A DNA stretch of 64,000 bases from Undaria pinnatifida (Eukaryota; Sar; Phaeophyceae; Laminariales; Alariaceae). The DNA is taken from positions 10,668,311 through 10,732,310 of the forward strand of contig JABAKD010000010.1 of the NCBI GenBank assembly GCA_012845835.1, read 5' to 3'. This document shows positions 57,001-64,000 of the stretch, piece after piece. Below the pieces are notes generated by a model. That model ran no database searches. It worked only from the letters and a program-made list of their open reading frames with translations, and was not told the DNA's origin. The position numbers were made by a program, and so were the translations under genes. Positions within the stretch are counted from its first letter, which is position 1, and every line of letters starts with the position of its first letter.

Positions 57001-60000
57001 TGAACCATTTCCAATATGTTAGACAAGACAAGAAACAAGTAGTCCAAACAATTACAATTGGAAGGTCAGGACAGAAACCTATTACCCGAACCATTTGCAT
57101 TAATAGGCCAGACCACAAACAAATTTTTGGATTAAATTTCAATTGGAAGGCCAGAACAGAATCATGCGAATCATATCTATTAATAGACCAGACCACAAAC
57201 ACATCATTGAATCAATTACAATTCAAAGGTCAGGGCAGAAACCTGTCGACAGAACAATTCCTGTTAATAGGCAAGATCAGAAACAAGTTGTTGAAATGAT
57301 TTAAATTGAAATATCAAAGCATGAGCCTATTGTGCGAACCAATTGCATTTAATAGACGTCCGGACGATACACTGGAAAAGCAGTGCTCTATTGTGGGTAA
57401 GTTCCCGATCCTATTGAAGAATTAATAGAGTATTGAAGTCTCCTGTACATAAAACTTGCAGGAGACAACTCCAGTTAATTGACAATCCTCCAATTCGTTT
57501 GCTTAAACAATTCCAACTAAATAATAGGCGGGACTACACTGTGTCTTTTCTTTGCAATTCAAATTGCAATGCTCTGTTACGAATCACTTGTCCAAGTAGT
57601 TTCAATTAATAGACTTCTCAGAGGGTATAATGCAGGTGCAATAGTCTAATGCGATGTCTATTGTCCGAGGCATATGCAGAAACGGCCTGTCATGTGTACC
57701 CGTTGTGCTAGTCCCGGAGTATATTAAAAGAACACCCTGGACCATAACAGACTAGTTCACGAGTAGCTGTCTACTAACTGTTTCTATTCTAGCTGTTGCA
57801 ATCACTATGACTGTCTACTGCTGTGCTCCCTAATTGTACCATATATATTGGCGACATACAAGGCACCATGTTAGTCTGCTATAAATACTGCTGCTGTTAA
57901 TATGTTCATATATGGGGAAAAAAGAAGAAAAAAAAACACAACCTGAACAATTCCTGTTACAATAATAGTGTTTTGCGATCACAGTTTGTTTGGGGTGCTG
58001 TTTATTATTTGGAATTGCCTGGATAAGTGATTCACAAAGAGTTGTGTATTAAATGGAATTGCCTGGAAAGTTGATTTGCAAGGTTGTCTGCTAAATGGAA
58101 TTGCCTGGATGATTGATTTGCAAAGTTGTCTGTTAAATGGAATTTCCTGGATAATTGAATTACAAAGTTGTCTATTAAATGGAATTACCTGGATAATTGA
58201 TTTACAAAGTTGTCTATTAAATGGAATTTGCTTGGGTAATGGATTTGCAAAGTTGTCTGTTACATGGAATTGCTTTGCTAAATGATTTACAACGTCGTCT
58301 ATTAAATGGAATTGCCCGGATAATTGATTTACAAAGTTGTCTATTAAATGGAATTGCCTGTATAATTGGTTTGCAAAGTTGTCTATTGAATGGAATTGCC
58401 TGGATAGTTTATTTACAAACTTGTCTACTAAACGGAACTGCCTGCATAGTGGTCATCGCCAATATGCTGCAATAGACTATTGCCTGTACAACAGAATGAA
58501 GTAGCAAATGGCATTAGACTAGGTTCAAAAATCGAGTTCCGTGGGTATCTATTAATAATAGCAATTGTTTCTACCATTGATATAGGTTGGGGTGTACTAA
58601 TAGAAAATGTCTTAATTATAGGGCCCGGTAGGCGTCTATTAATAGAAATTGTCTGTGCAATAGAGCTCGACGGGTTTCAATTAATTGGAATTGGGGACCG
58701 CAATAGGCAGTCAATTACAATAGGAAAGTATTAGTAGACTATTGAAGTATTGCCTAATGTCCAGGGTGTGATTTCCATGTGTCGGTTATGAACACAATTC
58801 CCCTAGTCGCGGAAGCGATTTTTACCGTGATATGTGGGAATACCGGGATACCGCCTTATGTTACCGCCTTATTCAGACCGCCGTATGGGAGGGGGGGCAC
58901 TATCTGTATCCCGCTGCGGAATGTCGTTGTGCATTCCATTGAGATCCGATCCCAGATCGCCCTTCCAATGCCCCGCTTGGCGTCCGCGGCGGGATTGATT
59001 GTGTTTCGCAGGTGTTCGAGTTCTTCAACAACACCATCAACCGACAAAACAAGTAAGCCCGACACCGGCATTGAACTCCTTGCTCTGTTTACTGGAGGGT
59101 TTTCACGCGCGCCTGGGCGGATCCGCCACGTTTTTTTTGTGTTTGTTCAAGAGGGATACTTTTTAAGCTGACGCGAAGACATGCCACCCGAGCGCTTAAA
59201 CGGACTTGTTTGCACACCTCACCATCCCTCTCCGGACCGATGTTGTTATTTGCTGTCCGCTGACTGCCGCTGCTGCTATACGAGTACGTATACAGCAGTA
59301 GTAATTAGGACGAAATATGGTCAGTAACAACCACGGGAAGACTTGGCTTTTTTTGTGTGTATCGTGGTTTCTGATAATTGTGGTAAAAAGAAGCAAACAT
59401 GGTATTAATAGTCACTAAAAACAGGGTAATATATAGAGTTATATAGTAACAATAGTGCACAGAACGATTGTGGACCGGAAATCCCCCGGTGACGACTCCA
59501 AGGGATTTTCATATCTTCAAAGAGTTGAAGACGCGTGACCGGAGTATCTGCACGCAGCTTGCAAAAATGAGTAAAATTGACCCTTGTTAAATTGATCGAA
59601 CTCACAGGTGGTGACCTGTCGGGAAAAAACATTTTATTTTTTTGTAAGATGTAGCTTTTTTTGAGTATCGTGGGTTCTGGTTGCTGTTGTCCTTCATTCT
59701 AGTAATACTATCTATTATTGACGAGGATCATAGTAATCAGGACCCACCATAATTGAAAAAATCCACCATATAGTATTTATACTACTAATCTTTTCATTAC
59801 CAAGGTCCGACGGTATATGTTACCCTGTTTTTCCTGGCAATATATGGTCCGGATTACTATCGTCCCCCGTAGGTACTAGTACTTTTGATACGAAGCTGCT
59901 GGGCTATGGTAGTTGGGGATAGAAACCTGTTCTGCTTCGGATAGCGCTTTCTGTAAAACAACGTTTCGGTTCCCGCTTCGGGTTTATTTCGCTTGAATAT

Positions 60001-61566
60001 GAAGACGAAAATCGAAAAGTATTTCCAAGATCGATCGTATTATGCCACCGACGTGTTGCTTGTTCTGGTTTTCTTTTAGCTGGCCGTGGCGCGTCCAAAT
60101 ACATACTGTGTGAGCCAAAACATCCCCACGAAATCACAATGACACTCATACCCAATGCACGCTTCTTATAAAAGAACTGTCGACCACATATATATGCAGT
60201 TTTTGGCCATTCGTGCTATTGATTCAAGCGTTCTGATTCGATGAGTATGACATGAGCGTGAGGTGATGATGTTTAATTGACCCCACAGCCCGACCTTGTC
60301 CCGCCTCCACCTCTTTTTAACTGCACACATATTGTACTTGCGTCGGCTCGCGTTGCGGACACCAGCTTCCAAACTGGAGAAATCTACGAGATCTCCCACG
60401 AACTCCTCGTTTTGGTTGACGGTGAGTGAGCAAGCAAAAGGAGCGTTCGAACGAGTGAGCGTTTATATCGGCAGGCTCTTTTTTTTTTTCCCTCACCCCC
60501 TCCACCTGCCGCGGTTGTGCCATATATAGTTCCCCCGGCGATCGCCGCCGCTGTTTATCCCTTTCACGTGCTGCTTACACATTTTCCGGCAGTAATTATC
60601 CAGTCGGTTTTGTCTCCGTAGAGGTGGGTGCGGTTGGAACGCTAGAGGCGAAACAGGGGACGATTTTATAGAAATATTTCAAGGACGTCAGCCGTGAGTT
60701 TGTTTTGGACGACTTAACGAGTACGGCAGCACGCGCATGTGGGTTTTTCAACGTTTCAACTCGTCGTCGCTGGTGGGTGAAGACCAGGGAAATGCGTGAG
60801 ACGTTCTCCTACTACGCGATTGGGGCATCGGTATAAGACGTGCGTAGCAACTCGTGGCTGGTGGGCTTTAGACGTCGGGAATGAGATGTATTTTTCGCAA
60901 ATCCGGACCTACCGCAAGAAGTTTGAGCAACACGCTTATGTGAAGCGATGGTTTTCTCGTGCTGCAAGCCGCGTCACCGTAGACACTTGGTGAAAATGTG
61001 CTCTTTTTTTGTGGTTGCTGTGGTGGAGTCTCATAAGGGTTAACGGCTCTGTACGGAGTAGCAGCCCAAGCAGCGCCGCTCAGCACGCAAGCACCCTCGG
61101 TTTACGTGCTTGTGACTCGAGGGTTGGACATCGAGCAACGTTCATTTACCGTTTCGTCGTGCGATTTCCTCCTGTTTTTTTGCCTATGTGCGGAAGACTC
61201 AAGTTTACTAAATGGCGGTCACCACCCGTCTTCCTAAGATGGCAAACCGTGCGCCCGTCGCCCCCACGTTTTGTGGTATGGGTCCCCACGGGGTCACCGG
61301 ACGTTTCTTGTTTTTGATGTGTTTCATTATATTTTTTGTTCGATACGAGTAGTTACGTTCCTTTTCTTTTTTCTTTTTGTTCTCCGGCGAATGGGGGAAA
61401 ATAAAGATTAAGCTCGCCACACGTCCACGTAGTTTCATGCATGTCGTGTGGAGTTTGACTCAATTGTATTCGCAGTATTTATGTTTGTCGTGTTTGTGCT
61501 GTTTTGGTTTGATAGTTAGCAGCTTTTTCGTGTTTGTTTTGTTTTGTTTTGTTTTGTTTTGTTTTG

Positions 61567-61597
<31 letters not shown>

Positions 61598-61906
61598 GTC
61601 TTTGTTATTTATTGTTGTGTGTTTCCTTTTGTAATGTTTTTGTGTGATAATTTTCGTTTTTCGTGTTTGTCTTCGTCTTTGTGTTTGATTGTTTGTTTCT
61701 TTGTTCGTACGTTGGCAGAATTCCGCGAGTTGCTGGACCGGCTGTTCTCGTGGTGTGACTTGTGCCTGCCGGCTAATGAGCAGGCGTTCGCAGAGTCCCA
61801 CCGGCAAAAGATTCAGAAGTTTCAGGTTCAGATCGTGCAGGAAATGAAGCGATCCAACAGCGCCCGCTCGCAGGTGCGCCTTGATAAGACCCCAGTCTGT
61901 TATTAA
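43168..61906 (+). CDS. Five-exon host gene of unknown function with repeat-filled introns
   Basis: Five exons join with consistent phases. Exon 1 is 43168-43323 (ACC-ATG-G start, 52 codons, Ala/Ser/Pro-rich then LSLRMLQRSLVTEADSK; donor AAG|GTGCGC). Exon 2 is 45970-46046 (acceptor TTGGTCCGCAG, VYEKNLHDTMAEFPELRKQR; donor CAG|GTCAGG). Exon 3 is 54312-54363 (VFKLMHENDNARERRRK; donor AAG|GTGTGT). Exon 4 is 60289-60421 (acceptor GACCCCACAG, PDLVPPPPLFNCTHIV, TGEIYEISHELLVLVD; donor G|GTGAGT). Exon 5 starts at 61719 (acceptor TTGGCAG, EFRELLDRLFSWCDLC, FQVQIVQEMKRSNSARSQ). Exon 5 either ends at donor CAG|GTGCGC (61873) and continues outside the window, or reads to TAA at 61904-61906. That gives about 191 or 201 residues. 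The product is helical and highly charged after an Ala-rich N-terminus. I recognise no family. An earlier phase-compatible donor lies at 43263. Confidence 0.55.
43548..43658. repeat. (CTG)n microsatellite in intron 1
   Basis: About 37 CTG units with two CGG interruptions near 43570-43585. Apparent poly-Ala and poly-Ser ORFs are artefacts. Confidence 0.95.
43885..44035. repeat. Dispersed repeat R2 with an R1-like tail
   Basis: CCCTTTAGAGCCCC..CCCTCC, AAGTA.ATTTTG, CCCGAAAACGGGTTTC and AGTTGTAA recur at 49733-49826. The right end (TTTTTGCAAGCC..GATACTCCGGTCGCGCGT) resembles part of R1 in reverse orientation. Confidence 0.65.
44440..45160. repeat. Inverted pair of repeat R3 flanking a tRNA-like sequence
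   Basis: 44440-44640 (plus) and 44950-45160 (minus) share CTTCTGGACAA.GCCGTGG, CCCCCCGG, CGCCTTCA.TTTTTATCGC, CGCTCGTCGATTTTCATCGA and CGCTTTC..CAAGTC-like sequence. A third copy lies at 53085-53230 (plus). Confidence 0.65.
44668..44752 (-). other. Degenerate tRNA-like sequence
   Basis: On the minus strand, box A TGGCGTAACAGG and box B-like AGTTCGAATCT lie 45 bases apart in the right order. Five of seven acceptor pairs can form, but the D- and anticodon stems do not close and U33 is absent. It is best read as a tRNA pseudogene or a SINE head. Confidence 0.45.
45260..45750. repeat. Minisatellite of about 130-bp units
   Basis: Units start near 45409, 45538 and 45673 with GCGAC...TCATGC.CC.ATTGATT, then GGCAAGG...GAGCTGATCCAACGTACT, then CCCATCAGATCAGATC. 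A diverged unit precedes. Confidence 0.75.
45780..45936. mobile_element. Element T3: 157-bp inverted-repeat element
   Basis: ATGTCAGGAGACG (45782-45794) is exactly inverted as CGTCTCCTGACAT (45921-45933). Inside, CCTTGACYGACGGCA-like units occur four times. It ends 33 bases before exon 2. Confidence 0.7.
46069..46340. mobile_element. Element T4: inverted ends and an 18-bp minisatellite
   Basis: TGTAGGGGTCCCCCAGTCAGG at the left is matched in inverse by TTGGAGGACCCCTACTGTAC at the right. Between 46180 and 46310 lie about six GACCGCCTTATACCGGGA units. The end style CAGTAGGGGTCC, with a TA at the border, resembles pogo/Tc1-type MITEs. A partial relative is at 58850-58915. The element starts 23 bases after exon 2. 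Confidence 0.65.
46502..47016. mobile_element. Element T5: inverted ends and a 70-bp minisatellite
   Basis: CAAGGGTGTGTTTGGTA (46502-46518) pairs with TACCAAACAAACCTTG (47001-47016). The interior has a GTT-rich run with the conserved tail GTTGACTCG..CGTGGTCACAGGA, then about five units containing CCCGGGTATATACACCCGG, CCGCAGAGTATATACCCGAG and CAGTGGCAATCAGATGTGG. A further relative of the right end is at 47160-47210. Confidence 0.75.
47070..47815. repeat. Diverged 43-bp direct repeat
   Basis: GCG..GCGTACCCACCTGGTATGGGCT..GACGGTGTG (47073-47115) recurs near 47770-47812. Between them, around 47240-47460, GATCTAG motifs are unusually dense. Confidence 0.55.
47816..49340. other. Intron 2 sequence without supported genes
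   Basis: 48030-48110 resembles 61385-61445 (GGAAAATAAAG..AGCTCGCCACAC.TCCACG). A weak tRNA-like T-arm (GAGTTCAAATCTGG, minus, near 48502) is present without a usable cloverleaf. Confidence 0.4.
49345..49450. repeat. Minisatellite of about 29-bp units
   Basis: Four units of GGGGAGATGCGGAAACCCAATCCCC type with minor changes. Confidence 0.8.
49733..49826. repeat. R2 copy
   Basis: Second copy of the repeat described at 43885, same orientation. Confidence 0.65.
49830..51480. other. Intron 2 sequence without supported genes
   Basis: T-rich with short ORFs. One frame (50900-51080, LLKTARGRYKRTDHVTLLPS) looks coding-like but has no splice context matching the host gene. Confidence 0.35.
51490..52290. 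repeat. Three diverged direct repeats
   Basis: CTCAGAAAG.AGGAAAAAATGGTG.GCCTCC.GC.TAG..GCAGGT-like blocks begin near 51505, 51778 and 52045. The last two share GAAACAACGGAAATGGCGGCTT-type sequence. Confidence 0.55.
52440..52565. repeat. Degenerate GGCTTAG/GGGTTAG-rich stretch
   Basis: Irregular 6-7 base units (GGCTTAG, GGGTTAGG, GGTTTAG). They are telomere-like in composition but without a constant unit. Confidence 0.5.
53085..53230 (+). repeat. R3 copy
   Basis: Shares CCCCACTACGGCACGCGCC, CGTTTTTATCGCG and CGCTCGTCGAC with the pair at 44.4-45.2 kb. Confidence 0.55.
53780..54120. repeat. (TTTA)n tetranucleotide tract before exon 3
   Basis: About 80 units with TTTG and TTCA variants. It ends roughly 190 bases upstream of exon 3. 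The YLFI-repeat ORFs are artefacts. Confidence 0.95.
54525..54702. mobile_element. Element T6: 178-bp inverted-repeat element
   Basis: TACAGTTGGGTACTCCGATT at the left matches in inverse AATCGGGGTACCCACTGTG at the right. The similarity is about 28 bases including AAGAGCGC. The interior carries repeated TAAGAGCG/TAAGAGTG motifs. Ends starting TACAGT.GGG resemble T4 and pogo-type MITEs. Confidence 0.7.
54703..55620. other. Intron 3 sequence without supported genes
   Basis: Contains the diverged GTT-run tail (GAGTCCGTGGTCACGCAAAG at 55349-55368). Two similar blocks, GCTGCGGATCTTCGTTCTCG.. and GCTGCGGATCTTCCTTCTGT.., occur at 55252 and 55490. Confidence 0.4.
55626..55985 (+). repeat. R1 copy, complete right module
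   Basis: Starts TTTGATCAAAATCAGGCCCC and runs through the full conserved order to CTGGAGTGTATTC..TTTATAATATG. Confidence 0.85.
55985..56184. mobile_element. Element T7: 200-bp inverted-repeat element
   Basis: GTGTATAACACACCCCCTCGG (55985) is inverted at CCGAGGGGGTGTG..GTGTGCTATACAC (56157-56184), with a 6-base length difference. No internal minisatellite. Confidence 0.6.
56235..57430. repeat. Two minisatellite blocks preceded by a T8-type end
   Basis: TCACACCCTGGACAATTCC (56235-56253) is a terminal sequence of the T8/T9 family. From 56470 to 56860 about eight 43-45-bp units (AATTGATTTGGGGTGCTGTC, ATTAATCGGAATTGCGGCCAC) occur. From 56850 to 57330 about four 95-bp units (GAAGGTCAGGACAGAAACC, TTAATAGGCCAGACCACAAAC) follow. 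Confidence 0.7.
57759..57903 (+). repeat. Left arm of large inverted repeat
   Basis: Reverse complement of 63851-64000 with about ten differences (ACGAGTAGCTGTCTACTAAC .. GGCACCATGTTAGTC). Confidence 0.85.
57936..58772 (+). mobile_element. Element T8: 837-bp inverted-repeat element with minisatellite
   Basis: The left end ACACAACCTGAACAATTCC and right end GTCCAGGGTGTGAT form the same ends as T9. From 58010 to 58480 about nine to ten units of GGAATTGCCTGGATAATTGA plus TTTACAAAGTTGTCTATTAA are arranged in tandem. 58480-58740 is a unique segment shared with T9. Confidence 0.8.
58776..60288. other. Intron 3 sequence between the inverted arms
   Basis: Contains an R1 end fragment (59505-59660, plus), a T4-like end (58850-58915) and an inverted pair AAAAACAGGGTAATATATAG (59424) / TATATGTTACCCTGTTTTT (59815). 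No supported gene. Confidence 0.4.
60650..60993 (+). pseudogene. Coding-like fragments in intron 4
   Basis: A frame after 60669 reads KYFKDVSREFVLDDLTST, FFNVSTRRRWWVKTREM and RETFSYYAIGAS, then stops. Another from 60796 ends GNEMYFSQIRTYRKKF, QHAYVKRWFSRAASRV, stop. Their phases do not join exon 4 or exon 5. They may be remnants of an inserted gene. Confidence 0.3.
61530..61597. repeat. (TTTTG)n microsatellite in intron 4
   Basis: About 13 TTTTG units. Confidence 0.95.
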
Positions 61907-61974
61907 TAATTGTTATAATATCCCAAGCACGGAAAATTGTAGTTTGTAACAGTTGTAAGTTTTTTTTTGCTGTT

Positions 61975-62345
61975 TCGTAGAATATATTATAAAAAATGAA
62001 AATACACTCCAGCTGTGAGATTAAATATTTTGTCGAAACTCATCTTTGCAAGCTGTGTATGATACTCCGATCGCGCGTATTACGGGTTGTGTGTCCTCAT
62101 TAAGGATATAGGTCGGCGACTCCCCTTGCAACTACAGTGTAGCTATCAGGGTCAACAGGGTGGTGTTAGTCAGTCTGTGCGCGGAAACTATAAAACCCGT
62201 TTCTGAGGGGACAAAAATCTGACAGCTGTGGAAGGAAATGCATCCGTTTATCAAGTGAATCCTGTAAGTCGAATAAACGGTGAAGGGAGGGCGGAGTTTT
62301 CAAGGACGTGGGAGCCTGGTTTTGATCAAAAGGGAGCGGGGTAGA
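61975..62345 (-). repeat. R1 copy, complete right module
   Basis: Reverse orientation, from ATATTATAAAAAATGAAAAT to CCTGGTTTTGATCAAAAGGG. It ends 9 bases before T9. Confidence 0.85.
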
Positions 62346-62353
62346 AAATATAT

Positions 62354-63204
62354 ATCACACCCTGGACAATAGACAATAGACCAATAGTCTATTAACCCTT
62401 TCCTGTTGTAATTGGCTGTCTTTTGTAGTCCCCCATTCCAATTAATTGAACCCCGTCGAGCTCTATTGCACCGGCAATTTCTATTAATAGACGCCTACTA
62501 GGCCTTATTGGTCAGGAAAAATCTATTGGTACACCCCAATCTATATCAATGGTCGAAGCAATTGCTATGGTTGAAGCAGTGGCTATTTATAGTTACCCAC
62601 ACAACTCGATTGTTGAACCCATAGTCTATTACCATGTACTACCCCATTATATTGTACAGACAATAGTCTATTGCAGCATGTTGGCGATGGCAATTATTCA
62701 GGCAATTCCGTTTAGTAGACAAGTTTGTAAATCAATAATCCAGACAATTCCGTTTAATCGAAAACTTTGCAAATCAATTACCCAGCAGAAACTTTGTAAA
62801 TCACTTATCCAGCCAATTCCATTTATCAGACGCCTTTGTAAATCAACTTTCCAAGCAATTCCATTTAGTAGGCAACTTTGCAAAACAATTAAATAAGCAA
62901 TTCCATTTAATAGATAACTTTGTAAATTAATTATTCAGGCAGTTGCATTTAGAAGGCAACTTTAACTTTGTAAATCATTTATCCAGCCAATTCCATTTAA
63001 TAGACAACTTTGCAAATCAATTATTCAAGCATTTCCATTTAGTAGACAACTTTGCAAATCAATTACCCAGGCAATTCCATTCAATAGAAAACTTTGGCTG
63101 TGAATCAATTATCCAGGCAAATCCAACTAATAAGCAGCACCCCAAAAATATATTGTGATCACAATAATGGACTATTTTATAACAGGAATTGTTCAGGGTG
63201 TGAT
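62354..63204 (-). mobile_element. Element T9: inverted copy of T8
   Basis: Ends ATCACACCCTGGACAATAG (62354) and AATTGTTCAGGGTGTGAT (63187-63204). It has the same order as T8 in reverse: unique segment 62370-62690, then a minisatellite (62690-63150). Confidence 0.85.
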
Positions 63205-63232
63205 TTTTTTTTCCTTTCTATATACGCGTATT

Positions 63233-63680
63233 AGACTCTTTCCTTGACACGACCGATAGCAGCGATACCGCACAGCCTTCTGCGCGTTGAAACATACACG
63301 TAGCAGTTACCAACCAGCCATTTTCGTGGATAGCGGGTTGTCATTCGATGCTTCTTCGATATTGTTTGGGAGGGGAGGACTTGGCCCTTGCGGTTGGAAT
63401 TGGCAAGATTAGGAGTGGGAGAGGTAGTGTTTTGGGGGAGGGGGTGAAGAGGGCAGAGCCACTGGGGGTGAAGAGGGCAGAGCCACAGAGAGCGAGACGG
63501 CGGGGACTCTTTCCTTACCACGACCGATAGCATTGGGCAGCAATAACGCACAGCCTTCTGCGCGTTGAAACATGCGCGCAGCAGTTACAAACCAGCCATT
63601 TATGTGGACAGCGGGTTGTCATTCGATGTTTCTTCGGAAGTGTATTGGGGCGAGGACTTGGCCCTTGCCGCTGGAGGGGG
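63233..63680. repeat. Two-copy tandem repeat, 272-bp period
   Basis: Copies start at 63233 and 63505 (GACTCTTTCCTT..CACGACCGATAGC) and share CACAGCCTTCTGCGCGTTGA, GCGGGTTGTCATTCGATG and GAGGACTTGGCCCTTG. Absent from the left arm, so inserted or lost asymmetrically. Confidence 0.8.
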
Positions 63681-63850
63681 CAGGGCCAGGAGAACAGGGA
63701 GGCGCAGCTAGTATTCGTGTATTCGTAGTTTTTGGTTGTTGGAAACATCGTTTCATGCTTTCATCTGGATGCGGTGTTCTTTCATCATGCTTGCGGTCTT
63801 TGACACTCACGCTACATTGTCAGATGGCAAGTGAAATAATATGATATGGA

Positions 63851-64000
63851 TTTATTAATAGCAGCAGTATTGATAGGTGACTAATATGGTGCCTTGTATG
63901 TCGCCAATATATACGTATGGTACAACTAGGGAGCACAGCAGTAGACAGTCATAGTGATTGCAACAGCTAGAATAGAAACAGTTAGTAGATAGCTACTCGT
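63851..64000 (-). repeat. Right arm of large inverted repeat, reaching the window edge
   Basis: Reverse complement of 57759-57903. The match is still good at position 64000, so it probably continues outside. Confidence 0.85.

Noticed and set aside
60366..60421. Shorter version of exon 4 starting after GGACACCAG
   Set aside because: The acceptor ending at 60288 is preceded by a better tract, matches the phase of exon 3 and gives a longer coherent frame.

Overview
This is repeat-dominated nuclear DNA from an intron-bearing eukaryote. The signs are Ty1/copia retrotransposons in several states of decay, large microsatellites, dispersed short repeats, tRNA-derived sequences, and a split gene whose candidate exons have GT..AG borders and compatible phases across kilobase-sized introns. 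Three of its splice donors have the form GTGNG, two of them GTGCGC. A stramenopile alga (for example a brown alga) would fit, but nothing here proves the lineage. There is no sign of bacterial, organellar or viral organisation.

Layout. 0.1-1.8 kb: frameshifted gag of an LTR element, minus strand. 2.0-3.65 kb: two 290-bp direct repeats (LTR-like) around a remnant with an integrase-C-terminal-like domain. 4.0-9.0 kb: a broken but recognisable Ty1/copia element in pol order protease, integrase, RT, RNase H. 9.9-11.1 kb: candidate host exons on the plus strand. 12.8-15.5 kb: exon-like sequence around a 1.9-kb inverted-terminal-repeat element (T1). 17.7-31 kb: minisatellites, hairpin elements, a 380-bp near-perfect palindrome and a cluster of dispersed family R1. 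32.2-38.2 kb: a second copia element with an uninterrupted gag-protease ORF but no reverse transcriptase. 38-42 kb: R1 copies, a GTT tract and tRNA-headed repeats. 43.2-61.9 kb: a five-exon host gene of unknown function (about 191-201 residues) whose four introns (1.3-8.3 kb) are packed with repeats. 57.7-64.0 kb: a large inverted repeat built from two copies of an 840-bp element.

The most unusual theme is a set of short elements (T1-T9) with inverted terminal repeats. Most are filled by a tandem or degenerate minisatellite. They fall into several terminal-repeat families, and five of them sit in introns 1-3 of the five-exon gene. T1, T8 and T9 share ends of the type CACACCCTGGACAATAG. The copia elements supply the only recognisable retroelement polymerase and integrase remnants. 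No transposase gene for the terminal-repeat elements is visible, so they look non-autonomous.
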